DNA of 64,000 bases from Solirubrobacter deserti (GTDB taxonomy: Bacteria > Actinomycetota > Thermoleophilia > Solirubrobacterales > Solirubrobacteraceae). Location of the stretch: contig NZ_JAPCID010000005.1 of NCBI RefSeq assembly GCF_027587175.1, forward strand, positions 1 through 64,000, written 5' to 3'. The notes under the pieces were generated by a model, which was given only the letters and a program-made list of their open reading frames with translations, did no database searches and was not told where the DNA came from. Made by a program: the position numbers and the translations under genes. Of this stretch, positions 54,663 through 63,620 are shown one piece after another (position 1 is the stretch's first letter; each line of letters begins with the position of its first letter).

Positions 54663-55834
54663 GGGTGGCGCTGATGACCCGCGAGTACCCGCCGGAGGTC
54701 TACGGCGGAGCGGGCGTGCACGTCGAGTACCTGGCGCGCGAGCTGCGCGCGTTCGAGGACGTCACCGTGCACGCGTGGGGCGTGGGGGACGTGTCGCACG
54801 CGGCCTGGGAAGCGCTGTCGGGCGACGCGCCGGAGCTCGCGGCGCTGCGGTCGCTGTCGATCGACCTGACGATGGCCGCGAAGGCCCAGGGCGCCGAGCT
54901 CGCGCACACGCACACCTGGTACGCGCAGTACGGCGGCCATCTCGCGAAGCTCGTGTGGGGCATCCCGCACGTCGCGACCGTGCACTCGCTCGAGCCGCTG
55001 CGGCCGTGGAAGGAGGAGCAGCTCGGCGGCGGCTACCGCCTGTCGTCGTACGCCGAGAAGACCGCGCTCGAGCACGCGGACGCGGTGATCGCGGTGTCCA
55101 ACGGCACGCGCGGCGACATCCTGCGCGTGTACCCGGACATCGACCCGGATCGCGTGCACGTGATCTACAACGGGATCGACACCGACGAGTACCAGCCCGA
55201 CACCGGCACCGACGTGCTGGAGAAGTACGGCATCGACCCGGGCAAGCCGTCCGTCGTGTTCGTCGGCCGGATCACGCGCCAGAAGGGCGTCGTCTACCTG
55301 CTGGAAGCGGTCAAGCAGTTCGCGCCGGATGCGCAGCTCGTGCTCTGCGCGGGCTCGCCCGACACGCCGGAGCTCGGCGCCGAGATCGCGCGCCGCGTGG
55401 AGGAGCTCAAGGCCACGCGGGAGGGCGTGTTCTGGATCCAGGAGATGATCCCGAAGCCCGAGGTCATCCAGCTGCTCAGCCAGGCGACCGTGTTCGCCTG
55501 CCCGTCGATCTACGAGCCGCTGGGGATCGTCAACCTCGAGGCGATGGCGTGCGAGGCCGCGGTCGTGGCCACCGCGACGGGCGGGATCGTCGAAGTCGTC
55601 GTGGACGACGAGACCGGCTTCCTGGTCCCGATCGAGCCCGGCGAAGACGGCACGGGCGCGCCGCGCGATCCGGCCAAGTTCGCCGCGGACTTCGCCGAGC
55701 GCGTCAACACGCTGATCGCGGATCCGGAGCGCGCGAAGGCGATGGGGCGGGCCGGCCGCCAGCGGGCGATCGAGTCCTTCTCCTGGCCCGCGATCGCCCA
55801 GCAGACCTCGGAGCTCTACCGCTCGCTTGCTTGA
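54659..55834 (+). CDS. glgM: GT4 glycogen synthase / alpha-maltose-1-phosphate synthase
   Basis: A 391-aa GT4 glycosyltransferase of the actinobacterial glycogen synthase type, which uses ADP-glucose; mycobacterial members make maltose 1-phosphate (GlgM). [20 protein letters not shown] opens the acceptor domain, [15 protein letters not shown] follows, and the donor domain has [17 protein letters not shown] and the E-x7-E signature in [20 protein letters not shown] at 54659 overlaps the glgC stop. The position pgm-glgC-glgM supports the role. Whether the acceptor is glucose 1-phosphate or a glucan end cannot be read from sequence. Confidence 0.88.
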   Translation: MRVALMTREYPPEVYGGAGVHVEYLARELRAFEDVTVHAWGVGDVSHAAWEALSGDAPELAALRSLSIDLTMAAKAQGAELAHTHTWYAQYGGHLAKLVWGIPHVATVHSLEPLRPWKEEQLGGGYRLSSYAEKTALEHADAVIAVSNGTRGDILRVYPDIDPDRVHVIYNGIDTDEYQPDTGTDVLEKYGIDPGKPSVVFVGRITRQKGVVYLLEAVKQFAPDAQLVLCAGSPDTPELGAEIARRVEELKATREGVFWIQEMIPKPEVIQLLSQATVFACPSIYEPLGIVNLEAMACEAAVVATATGGIVEVVVDDETGFLVPIEPGEDGTGAPRDPAKFAADFAERVNTLIADPERAKAMGRAGRQRAIESFSWPAIAQQTSELYRSLA

Positions 55835-56762
55835 CGCCGTGACGTTCGGCGAGGCGCTCGCCACGTTCGTCGCCCTGGACGAGGGCGACCTGGCGAGCGT
55901 GAGCCGCTACGAGCGCATCCTCGCGGGCGCGGAGGTCAACGTGGCGATCGGGCTCGCGCGGCTCGGGCATACGGCCGGCTACGTGACCCGGGTGGGGGAC
56001 GACCCGTTCGGGCGCTTCGTGCGCGCGGCGATCGCCGACGCGGGCGTGGACGCGTCGATGATCGAGACCGACCGCGACGCGCCGACCGCGTTCCAGCTGA
56101 AGGCGCACGCCGGTGGGGGCGACCCGGAGACGCACTATTTCCGGCGCGGCTCGTCCGGCACGCGGCTGGCCCCTTCGCCCGCGACCGACGCCTACGTGCG
56201 CGCCGCGCGCCACCTGCACGTGACCGGCATCCCGCTCGCGCTCTCCGACACGGCACGCGCGTTCGCCGCCCGCGCGGTGGAGGTCGCGACGGGGACGATC
56301 TCGTTCGACCCGAACCTGCGGCCGGTCCTCTGGGGCAGCGAGGCGGAGATGGTGCGCGAGATCAACGGGCTCGCCACCCGCTCGCACTGGGTCCTGCCGG
56401 GCCTGACCGAGGGCGAGCTCCTGACCGGCGCACCCGACGCCGCCGGCATCGCGGCCTTCTACCTCGAGCGCGGCGTCCAGCTGGTGGCGGTCAAGTGCGG
56501 CGCGCGCGGTGCGGAGCTGTTCACCGCCGACGGCGCGCACCACACGGCGGGCGCGTTCGACGTGGACACCGTCGACACGGTCGGCGCGGGCGACGGCTTC
56601 GCCGCGGGCCTGATCTCCGCCGGCCTCGACGGCCTCGACCCGGCGGCGGCGCTCCAGCGCGCCGCGGCGGTGGGCGCGCTGGCCACGACGAGTGCGGGCG
56701 ACTCCGACGGCCTCCCGACCCGCGCCGAGCTCGACGCCTTCATCGCCCGAGCGTGCGCATGA
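55827..56762 (+). CDS. PfkB-family sugar kinase (KdgK-like)
   Basis: A 311-aa ribokinase-fold kinase. AVTFGEALATFV is the first strand, ILAGAEVNVAIGLARLG the first PfkB signature, and DTVDTVGAGDGFAAGLI (about 249-265) the second, with the catalytic Asp. It resembles 2-keto-3-deoxygluconate kinases and fructokinases. TTG at 55827 overlaps the synthase gene by 8 nt; GTG at 55839 is equally possible and would leave a 4-base gap. Last gene of the glycogen operon, so it may feed hexose phosphate to pgm. The sugar is not certain. Confidence 0.8.
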   Translation: MLDAVTFGEALATFVALDEGDLASVSRYERILAGAEVNVAIGLARLGHTAGYVTRVGDDPFGRFVRAAIADAGVDASMIETDRDAPTAFQLKAHAGGGDPETHYFRRGSSGTRLAPSPATDAYVRAARHLHVTGIPLALSDTARAFAARAVEVATGTISFDPNLRPVLWGSEAEMVREINGLATRSHWVLPGLTEGELLTGAPDAAGIAAFYLERGVQLVAVKCGARGAELFTADGAHHTAGAFDVDTVDTVGAGDGFAAGLISAGLDGLDPAAALQRAAAVGALATTSAGDSDGLPTRAELDAFIARACA

Positions 56763-57192
56763 AGCCGTCCGAGGCCCCGCGGGCCTGGGCGACCAGCGCG
56801 CGGACGTCGGCGAGGCCGGCCCGCAGCTCAGGGTCCCCGTACGTGACGGGCATCATCGAGTCCTGGAGCTCGATCAGGCGCTCCTCGCCCTCCGCGATCG
56901 CCTCGATGGCGCGCTCGAGGTAGACCCGCGGGTCACGCACGTGCGTGCCCGGGGAGGGCTCGGTCCACGTGCGGGTGGGCAGCGAGCGGCGTTCCGCGAA
57001 CGCGTTGTAGGTGCGCTGTGCGCGGCCGTAGGCCTTCTGGACGGGGCCGAAGAGGTCGTCCTCGAGCCGGTCCTGGCTGCGCTCGTCCAGCAGCTCGTAG
57101 GCCTCGCCGAGCGTGGTGAGCGCCAGCCCGAGCTCGTCGATGCCCTCCGAGAGGGCGTCGAGCAGGTCTTGGCGGGCGTCGGCGTCGCTCAT
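56740..57192 (-). CDS. helical protein of unknown function
   Basis: A 150-aa soluble, acidic, mostly alpha-helical protein that I do not recognise. Helices at about 3-45 and 80-105 are amphipathic (DLLDALSEGIDELGLALTTL, ERAIEAIAEGEERLIELQDS). Between them lies a basic turn, FAERRSLPTRTWTEPSPG. ATG at 57192 shares its A with the stop of the SET-domain gene (TGATG), so both are made from one mRNA and may act together. The 3' end overlaps the convergent sugar kinase by 23 bases. Confidence 0.6.
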   Translation of the reverse strand: MSDADARQDLLDALSEGIDELGLALTTLGEAYELLDERSQDRLEDDLFGPVQKAYGRAQRTYNAFAERRSLPTRTWTEPSPGTHVRDPRVYLERAIEAIAEGEERLIELQDSMMPVTYGDPELRAGLADVRALVAQARGASDGFMRTLGR

Positions 57193-57548
57193 CAGTCGGG
57201 CTCCCGGTTGCGCGTCGACCACCATTCCTCGCCGTAGTCGATGAACAGCTCCTCGCCGGCCTTCACGGGCCGGAGCGTCTGGAACATGATCACCCGCGGC
57301 GCTTCCTGGATGTACTCGCAGTTCGGCTCGGAGGAGTGGTTGTAGAGCATGCCGTAGCCGAGCAGGAGGATCACATCGTCCTCGTTCTCGTTGGAGCCGA
57401 AGACGTAGTCGCCGAGCTGGCCGACGACCTCGTCACCGGGCAGCTCGAGCGTCGGGCAGTGCTCGAGCGTCTCGCCCTCCGCGAAGTCGCGCGTGGCGAA
57501 GACGCCGCGCCCGTACGGCCCTTCCTTGATCTGCAGACCTTCCGGCAT
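57192..57548 (-). CDS. small SET-domain protein
   Basis: A 118-aa protein consisting of a minimal SET domain. GPYGRGVFATRDFAEGETLE is the opening strand set, LYNHSSEPNCEY (about 73-84) contains the NHS..PN motif that binds S-adenosylmethionine, and VKAGEELFIDYGEEWW (about 96-111) the pseudo-knot with the conserved Tyr. SET domains transfer methyl groups to lysine, mostly in eukaryotes; small bacterial versions exist with largely unknown targets. ATG at 57548. The coupled helical protein downstream is a possible partner or substrate. Confidence 0.8.
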   Translation of the reverse strand: MPEGLQIKEGPYGRGVFATRDFAEGETLEHCPTLELPGDEVVGQLGDYVFGSNENEDDVILLLGYGMLYNHSSEPNCEYIQEAPRVIMFQTLRPVKAGEELFIDYGEEWWSTRNREPD

Positions 57549-57587
57549 GTCGGCGGGTGACCTTAGCTCAGGCGGTACGGTCCCGGG

Positions 57588-58238
57588 GTGCTGCGCTTCA
57601 TCAAGCGAGAACCATCCGCCGTGCTGCTGGGCGTCCAGCTCGCGGGCGTCCTCATCTACCCGTTCCTGGAGGGCGACGGCGTCAGCCGCGCCGTCTTCAG
57701 CGCGTTCGGGGTCGTCGTGCTCGCGCTCGTCGTGCTCGCCGTGCGCGCCTCGCCGACGTGGACCTGGTTCGCCCTCATGCTCGGGGTCCCCGCCACGATC
57801 CTGCTGATCATCCAGGCGGTGATGAATTCGGACGCGCTGTTCCCGTACAGCGCGGCGCTCGAGGCGGTCCTGTACTTCTACGCCACCTACGGCCTGATCC
57901 GGTACATGCTGGCCGACCACGAGATCACCCGCGACGAGCTGTTCGCGGTGGGTGCGACGTTCACGCTCGTGGCCTGGGGCTTCGCCTACGTGTTCGTCGT
58001 CTGGCAGGCGATCGAGCCCGGGAGCTTCACCGCGGCGGTGGACCCGGAGGCGGATCGCACCTGGATGGAGCTGCTGTTCCTGAGCTTCACCACGCTTTCC
58101 AGCACCGGGCTCAGCGACGTCGTGCCGATCGACCCGTTCGCCCGCGCGCTGGTGATGATCGAGCAGCTCGTCGGGGTTGCCTACATCGCGGTCGTCGTGT
58201 CGCGCCTCGTCGCGTTGACGGTGCCGCGCGCGCAATGA
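57588..58238 (+). CDS. ion-channel-like membrane protein with altered selectivity filter
   Basis: A 216-aa protein with about six membrane helices and a pore-loop region before the last one. The segment FTTLSSTGLSDVVP (about 167-180) aligns with the potassium-channel filter TxTTVGYGD, but the central Gly-Tyr-Gly is Gly-Leu-Ser, so potassium selectivity is doubtful. Helices lie at about 10-27, 34-52, 58-77, 85-103, 117-142 and 184-210. GTG at 57588. The GH127 gene begins inside its stop (ATGA). An orphan membrane protein of other function is the alternative. Confidence 0.6.
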   Translation: MLRFIKREPSAVLLGVQLAGVLIYPFLEGDGVSRAVFSAFGVVVLALVVLAVRASPTWTWFALMLGVPATILLIIQAVMNSDALFPYSAALEAVLYFYATYGLIRYMLADHEITRDELFAVGATFTLVAWGFAYVFVVWQAIEPGSFTAAVDPEADRTWMELLFLSFTTLSSTGLSDVVPIDPFARALVMIEQLVGVAYIAVVVSRLVALTVPRAQ

Positions 58239-59785
58239 CCGTCGAGGCGACGATCGACGGCGGCCTGTGGGCCGAGCGGCGCCGCTTCAACCGCGAAGTG
58301 CTGATCCCGGACGGCGAGCAGCGCATCCGCGAGGCCGGGACCTTCGACAACCTGCGCGCGGCCGCCGCCGGCGGCGGCGAGCACCGCGGGCTCGTCTACC
58401 AGGACTCCGACCTGCACAAGTGGGTGGAGGCGCTCGGGTGGGAGCTGCGCACCGCGCCGTCGCCCGCGCTGCAGCGCATGGCGGACGAGGTCACCGCGTT
58501 GCTGACCGCCGCGCAGGCGTCCGACGGCTACCTCGACACGGCGTTCCAGGTCACGGGCCACGAGCGCTACCGCAACCTCGCCGACGAGCACGAGATCTAC
58601 TGCATGGGGCACCTGATCGAGGCCGGGCTCGCGCACGCGCCGCTGCTGGGAGTCGCCCGCCGCGCCGCCGACCACCTCGTGGCCACCTTCACCGACCGCT
58701 GGGGCGTGTGCGGGCACCCCGAGGCCGAGCTGGCGCTCGTCAAGCTCTACCGCGCGACGGGCGAGCGCGCGTACCTGGAGCTGGCGGCGCGCTTCGTCGA
58801 CCGCCGCGGCCACCGCCGGCTGCCCGAGCGCTTCGGCTCCTCCACCTACCTCGTCGATCGCGTCCCGGTGCGTGAGCAGACCGAGGTGGAGGGCCACGCC
58901 GTCCGCCAGCTGTACCTCAACTGCGGCGCCACCGACGTGTTCGTGGAGACGGGCGAGCCGCTGGACCCGCTGCTCGCGGCGTGGACGGACATGGTCGAGC
59001 GCAAGCTCTACATCACCGGCGGCGTCGGATCCGACGGGGCGCACGAGGCGTTCGGGGCGCCGTTCGCGCTGGACCCGGCCACGGCCTACGTCGAGACATG
59101 CGCCGCGATCGCCTCCGTGTTCTGGAGCTGGCGGCTGCTGCAGGCCACGGGCGAGGCGCGCTTCGCGGACCTGATCGAACGCACGCTCCTGAACGCCGTG
59201 CTCGCCGGCGTCGCGCCCGACCGCTCCGATTACGCGTACGCGAACACGCTCCATGGCACTCCGGACCGGCGCCCCTGGTACGCCTGCGCGTGCTGCCCGC
59301 CGAATCTGATGCGGCTGCTCGCCTCGCTGCACACGTACCTCGCGACCGAGGACGACGGCGTGCTCACGCTGCACCAGTACGCGACGGGCACCGTCGGCGG
59401 CGTCCGGGTCCGCACGGACTACCCGTGGGAGGGCCGGATCGAGATCGAGGCCGACCGTCCGGTGCGTCTGCGCGTGCCCGGCTGGAGCGCACGCTCGCGG
59501 CTCGACGGCGCGCCCGTCGCGCCCGGCTACGTCGTCGCCGGGCCCGGCGCCCACACCCTGGAGCTCGACCTGCGCCTGCGCGTCGTCGAGCCGGACCCGC
59601 GAGTGAGCTCGATCCGCGAGTGCGTCGCGTTCGAACGCGGACCGCTGGTCCTGTGCCTGCAGGACGAGGCGCTGGTGCCGTACGCGTTCGCCGAGCGCGC
59701 CCTGCGCGTCTGGATTCCTCAGAAGGTCAGCCGGCAGAGCGTGTGGGCGGCGTCTTCGCCCTCCACCGCGAGCGCGCCCACGTAG
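58235..59785 (+). CDS. GH127-family glycoside hydrolase, shortened C-terminus
   Basis: A 516-aa protein of the GH127 (beta-L-arabinofuranosidase-like) family. The zinc/nucleophile residues known from HypBA1 are visible: Glu287 and Cys289 in AYVETCAAIASVFWSW, and Cys353-Cys354 in YACACCPPNLMRLL. The earlier part has DGYLDTAFQ, EIYCMGHLIEAGLAH and YITGGVGSDGAHEAF. Family members are usually above 600 aa; here RGPLVLCLQDE runs directly into PYAFAERALRVWIP, so a stretch of some tens of residues common at this point seems missing. The last 67 bases run antisense over the phosphopantetheinyl transferase. ATG at 58235 overlaps the channel gene. No signal peptide. Confidence 0.78.
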   Translation: MTVEATIDGGLWAERRRFNREVLIPDGEQRIREAGTFDNLRAAAAGGGEHRGLVYQDSDLHKWVEALGWELRTAPSPALQRMADEVTALLTAAQASDGYLDTAFQVTGHERYRNLADEHEIYCMGHLIEAGLAHAPLLGVARRAADHLVATFTDRWGVCGHPEAELALVKLYRATGERAYLELAARFVDRRGHRRLPERFGSSTYLVDRVPVREQTEVEGHAVRQLYLNCGATDVFVETGEPLDPLLAAWTDMVERKLYITGGVGSDGAHEAFGAPFALDPATAYVETCAAIASVFWSWRLLQATGEARFADLIERTLLNAVLAGVAPDRSDYAYANTLHGTPDRRPWYACACCPPNLMRLLASLHTYLATEDDGVLTLHQYATGTVGGVRVRTDYPWEGRIEIEADRPVRLRVPGWSARSRLDGAPVAPGYVVAGPGAHTLELDLRLRVVEPDPRVSSIRECVAFERGPLVLCLQDEALVPYAFAERALRVWIPQKVSRQSVWAASSPSTASAPT

Positions 59786-60300
59786 CCGCCGCTCAGCTCC
59801 AGGTCAGTGAGCGTGTAACCCTCGACCGCGGTCGTGTCGAACCGCTCCGGCGCCCACCCGAGACCGCCGCCGATCGCCTTCGCCCACGCCTCCTTGCGGC
59901 ACCAGATCTGCAGGTGACCGTGGCCGCTCGCGTGCTCGCCGGGCGACAGCGTCCGCTCGATCGCCGCGACATTGCGGCCGGGCCGCTCGACGTCCACGCC
60001 CACTTCGAGGTCCTCGGAGAGCGCGATCAGCGCCAGCTCCCCCGAATGGCTCAAATTGAAGCGCAGCGGCGTCCCGGGCACGCACGGCTTGCCGTGCTCG
60101 GCGGTGTGGAAGTGGATCTCCTCGGGCGTGCAGCCGAGCCGCGCGCACAGCAGGATCCGCAACGCGGCGCGCGAGACGGTCCAGCGAGCGCCCTGTTCCG
60201 GGCGGATGAGCCGATCCGCGCGGGCCCGTTCGTCTGCGGACAGCAGGCCGCGAAGCCGCGCCACGAGCGGCTCGTCCTGTCCCAGCCCGACCATCCACAC
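59719..60300 (-). CDS. Sfp-type 4'-phosphopantetheinyl transferase
   Basis: A 193-aa enzyme that loads coenzyme A-derived phosphopantetheine onto carrier proteins. FNLSHSGELALIALSEDLEV (about 83-102) with the following GVDVE holds the CoA and Mg sites; WCRKEAWAKAIGGGL (about 133-147) is the second signature. GTG at 60300 (VWMVGLG) is chosen; ATG at 60294 is nearly equivalent and codons upstream resemble the family's VEVW start. A possible promoter lies upstream on this strand: TTGCCA at 60345-60340, 16-nt spacer, TAATAC at 60323-60318. No polyketide, peptide or fatty-acid synthase gene is nearby, so its carrier is elsewhere. Confidence 0.85.
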   Translation of the reverse strand: MWMVGLGQDEPLVARLRGLLSADERARADRLIRPEQGARWTVSRAALRILLCARLGCTPEEIHFHTAEHGKPCVPGTPLRFNLSHSGELALIALSEDLEVGVDVERPGRNVAAIERTLSPGEHASGHGHLQIWCRKEAWAKAIGGGLGWAPERFDTTAVEGYTLTDLELSGGYVGALAVEGEDAAHTLCRLTF

Positions 60301-60445
60301 CTCGACATTGCGCAGGTGTATTAGACTACGCCCGTCAGTTGGCAAGGATGCTTGACAACGAGGGGGAAGGGCGCCTGGCACCGCGGGCGTCGACTCCTGT
60401 TCCCACAAAGTCCTCGGGCCGCAGGCCCACGAGTCGGAGCAGTCA

Positions 60446-62011
60446 ATGAGACGACGCATTTTGCTTGTTCCCGTCGCGGCGCTGGCGGCGGTAGTCGCCA
60501 CGAGCCCGGCGGCCGCGATGGAGGGCAACGGCTGGTCGTGCATCAGCCCGTTCGCCAACTTCACCAACGGCGCGTACCCGGATGATCCGCCCGCCAAGGA
60601 CCACATCCTGGACTCGTTGGCGATCTCGGTGACGCGCACCGACTCATCGCCGTTGACGGCGGTCCCGGGCCAGAAGGTTGCCCTCAACGACCTGCGGCTC
60701 GACCTCGACTTCAAGGACACGCGTCCGGCCGAGCAGATGTACCGCCGCACCGGTGCTGTCGCCTCCAGCTTCAGCGGCATCCCGTACGAGCAGACCGAGG
60801 ACACCAACCGCACCTTCTCGCTGCGCACGAACCCGGCCGACAACAAGAGCTACTGGTCCTACAACACCGGGACCAACGCCGCGCCGAAGTGGGAGTACTC
60901 ACCCGAGCAGCTGGTCGAGACCGCCGGCCAGCCGCCGAAGGTCCGCGCGGCCGACGTCGACGCCAAGACGACGTGGACGTACGCCACGCCCACGCTCTCG
61001 CTCGAGCACCGCTACATCTCGCACACGGGCAACAGCCAGTTCCCGCTCGACGCGTGGGTGACGATCGCCGCCTCCAACACCGTCGAGGGCGTCCAGACGA
61101 TCCCGGTCAAGGGCTACTGGACCGTCAACATCAAGGACGCCACGCCGGGCGCGCCGGGCAACAAGGCCGGCTACAACGACGGCCCGGTCACGGCCACCGT
61201 CCCGCCGGTCTCGCTGAACCTCGCGACCACCCGCTGGACCCCGACGGGCGCCGGCGCCGTGGAGTTCACGGTCGCGCCGCCGCGCAACATGGGCGTCGTC
61301 CAGATCGAGTCCAAGGGCTACGACGTGGTCGGCTACAACACGCCGCTCAACGTCCGCCCGTTCGGCAGCGTCTACGTGCGCGCGCAGTCCGAGTCCTACG
61401 GCTCGAGCAACGACTGCATCCCGGGCCAGATCTCGCTGGTCCCCAACTCGGGTGTCGGCACCGGTGGCCTGTTCTTCGGTGACGCCGATCCGACCGTCCC
61501 GGACCCCGCGCTGGGTGACCCGGCGACACCCGGCAAGTACGCCTCGCGCTCGAACGTGAACAACGCCGTCGGCGTGCGTGGCCGCTTCGCGTTCGCCTAC
61601 ACGCCGCTGCCCGCGATCGCCACGGCCCCGCTGCCGGCACCGGCGCCGATCCCGCAGCCCGCCCCGATCGTGGGCAAGGCCGCCGAGATCACGGCCCCGA
61701 GCACGCTCAAGCCGTCGAAGGCCGGTTCGGTCAAGCTGTCGCTGCGCAACCCGAACACCGCCGTCACGCGCTACAAGCTGACGGCCAAGACCGTCAGCAA
61801 GTACAAGGTCGGCAAGACCAAGAAGGTCGTCACGGTGGCGGCCGGCAAGACCGTGTCGCTCAAGCCGGGCGCGTCGGACGTGAGCTTCCCGCTCAGCAAG
61901 GCGGCCAAGTCGCTGCTCGCCAAGCACAAGTCGCTCAAGGTCAAGGTCACGCTCGCGCCCGTGGGTGGCGGCTCCACCGTCACGAAGACGATCACGCTCA
62001 AGCGCTCCTAG
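60446..62011 (+). CDS. secreted protein of unknown function, first of a diverged pair
   Basis: A 521-aa exported protein; signal peptide RRRILLVPVAALAAVVATSP with cleavage near AAAMEG. The mature part is beta-rich with NTVEGVQTIPVKG, RWTPTGAGAVEFTVAP and FGSVYVRAQSESYGSSNDC, motifs also found in diverged form in the next protein. A Pro/Ala linker (about 385-405) precedes a C-terminal basic beta domain (KPSKAGSVKLSLRNPNTAVT, ending TKTITLKRS) like the tails of other secreted proteins here. No enzyme motif. ATG at 60446; only 4 bases separate it from the next gene, so they form an operon. Confidence 0.75.
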   Translation: MRRRILLVPVAALAAVVATSPAAAMEGNGWSCISPFANFTNGAYPDDPPAKDHILDSLAISVTRTDSSPLTAVPGQKVALNDLRLDLDFKDTRPAEQMYRRTGAVASSFSGIPYEQTEDTNRTFSLRTNPADNKSYWSYNTGTNAAPKWEYSPEQLVETAGQPPKVRAADVDAKTTWTYATPTLSLEHRYISHTGNSQFPLDAWVTIAASNTVEGVQTIPVKGYWTVNIKDATPGAPGNKAGYNDGPVTATVPPVSLNLATTRWTPTGAGAVEFTVAPPRNMGVVQIESKGYDVVGYNTPLNVRPFGSVYVRAQSESYGSSNDCIPGQISLVPNSGVGTGGLFFGDADPTVPDPALGDPATPGKYASRSNVNNAVGVRGRFAFAYTPLPAIATAPLPAPAPIPQPAPIVGKAAEITAPSTLKPSKAGSVKLSLRNPNTAVTRYKLTAKTVSKYKVGKTKKVVTVAAGKTVSLKPGASDVSFPLSKAAKSLLAKHKSLKVKVTLAPVGGGSTVTKTITLKRS

Positions 62012-62015
62012 TCGT

Positions 62016-63620
62016 ATGCGTCGGGCAGTTGCGCTCCTCTGCTTCGCCGGTGCCCTCGCGGCACCGGCCACTGCAGCCGCTTTTCCGAACACGACGTTCG
62101 AGAACCAGTGTCAGTACTTCGATCCGTTCTGGCGTCCGGTGCCTCTGGTGTTCGGCGGGCAACTCACGACTGGCTCAGGGACCGAGCTACCCCCGGGAGC
62201 GCAGCTTTCGGTTGGAGACACGGTGCAGCTGGAAGGCGGCACCGTGTCGGCGCTCCTGCCGTCCTGGATGGCGGAGTTCGCCTACACGAACAACATGATC
62301 CCGCTCGGTGACGGGTCGCTCGACGTGCGGGCGTGGCTCGCGCTGGAGGCAACCAACACCGCGGAGGGCGTCAAGTCGCCGATCGTGCTCGACACCGTCG
62401 CGCGCAGCCACGTCGAGCTCGGGCCGAGCGGCGTGGTCGACGAGTCCCGGTCGTGGATCGGGGTCGAGAACGCGCAGCTGCCGGCGCTGAAGTGGACGGC
62501 GACCGGCGGCGAGGTGGCGGTCCGCCAGGCGGTCGCCGAGAGCCTGGGCCCCGTCACGCTCGACGACGGCCGCACGCGTCGCCCGCGCGGGAGCCTGTTC
62601 GTCGACGCGCGGCTTCCCATCGGCGACGGCGGGTCCGCGCACCTGTACATGGACTGCCTGCAGGGCAAGCAGGTACGGGACGGCGAGACGCACACGGACG
62701 AGCTCCCGGGCACGTTCGGGACCTTCTCCGTGCCGGGCTTCGCCGGCAAGGTCGGCGACACGTCGCTGCCGGAGCCGGTCGACGCCGACCTGCTCACCAA
62801 CGCCGGGCCGCCCCGTGCCGGCGCCGGCCAGGCGGCCGTGCTGTCCTCGAGCTCGTTGCGGCTGCGGCTCACCGACGCGCAGCGGGACCTGTGGTTCGGC
62901 AACGCGACGGACATCACGGTGTCCGGAACCCTCCGGCTTGCCGGTGCGCGCAGCGCCGAGGGCACGCAGGAGGTCGAGGTCGAGCGGACGGCGACCGTGC
63001 CGGCCGACGGTGCGGTCACGCTCACGCTGCCGCTCCCGAACTCCACCTGGACGCCGACGGGGACCGACGGCGTGGACGTCCGGGGCGCGCGCACGCTCGC
63101 GCTCGACGCGACGGCGGGTGGCGTCACCAAGCAGCTCACGCTCACGCGGATCACCGAGGGTGAGCCGTATCCGTTCGCGCGCATCCTGCGTCCGGGCGCT
63201 CCGCCCGCGAGCGTGACGCCGACGCCGACCGCCACGCCGACCCCGGTGGCGACCGCCGCGCCCGTGGTCACGCCGACGCCGACGCCGACGCCAACGCCGA
63301 AGGCCGGTGTGGCGGGCGTCGCGTCCAAGTCGCTGAAGGTCAAGTCCAACCGCGTGTCGGCTTCGCTGTCGTGCACGGGGCAGACCACCTGCCGTGGCAC
63401 CGTGCAGCTGCGCAGCGCGACCAAGGTGAAGAAGAAGTTCGTCACCTTGAGCAAGTCCGTGAAGTACACGGTCGCCGCCGGTAAGAAGGCGACGGTGCGG
63501 CTCACGCTCTCGAGCGCGGGCAAGAAGTTCGTGCGCTCCAAGAAGCGCGTGTCGGTGGTGCTGGACGTCAAGCCCGCCTCGGGCAAGACGGTCTCGAAGA
63601 AGCTGACGCTCTCGCGCTAG
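62016..63620 (+). CDS. secreted protein of unknown function, second of a diverged pair
   Basis: A 534-aa exported protein with signal peptide RRAVALLCFAGALAAPATAA. Its central part shares an order of motifs with the preceding protein: NTAEGVKSPIVLDTV, KWTATGGEVAVRQAVAE and RGSLFVDARLPIGDGG followed by DC..G. A second copy of the same layout seems to lie at about 300-390 (SAEGTQEVEVERTATVPADG, TWTPTGTDGVDV). A Thr/Pro linker (about 405-430) leads to a lysine-rich beta tail with two cysteines (SASLSCTGQTTCRGTVQLRS). Function unknown, cell-surface or extracellular. Its stop overlaps the convergent FhuF-like gene in a shared CTAG. Confidence 0.75.
   Translation: MRRAVALLCFAGALAAPATAAAFPNTTFENQCQYFDPFWRPVPLVFGGQLTTGSGTELPPGAQLSVGDTVQLEGGTVSALLPSWMAEFAYTNNMIPLGDGSLDVRAWLALEATNTAEGVKSPIVLDTVARSHVELGPSGVVDESRSWIGVENAQLPALKWTATGGEVAVRQAVAESLGPVTLDDGRTRRPRGSLFVDARLPIGDGGSAHLYMDCLQGKQVRDGETHTDELPGTFGTFSVPGFAGKVGDTSLPEPVDADLLTNAGPPRAGAGQAAVLSSSSLRLRLTDAQRDLWFGNATDITVSGTLRLAGARSAEGTQEVEVERTATVPADGAVTLTLPLPNSTWTPTGTDGVDVRGARTLALDATAGGVTKQLTLTRITEGEPYPFARILRPGAPPASVTPTPTATPTPVATAAPVVTPTPTPTPTPKAGVAGVASKSLKVKSNRVSASLSCTGQTTCRGTVQLRSATKVKKKFVTLSKSVKYTVAAGKKATVRLTLSSAGKKFVRSKKRVSVVLDVKPASGKTVSKKLTLSR

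Noticed and set aside
60352-60357. Perfect TTGACA as -35 for the secreted pair
   Set aside because: No TANNNT element at 16-19 nt downstream; the following bases are GC-rich. The true promoter of the 60446 gene was not found.
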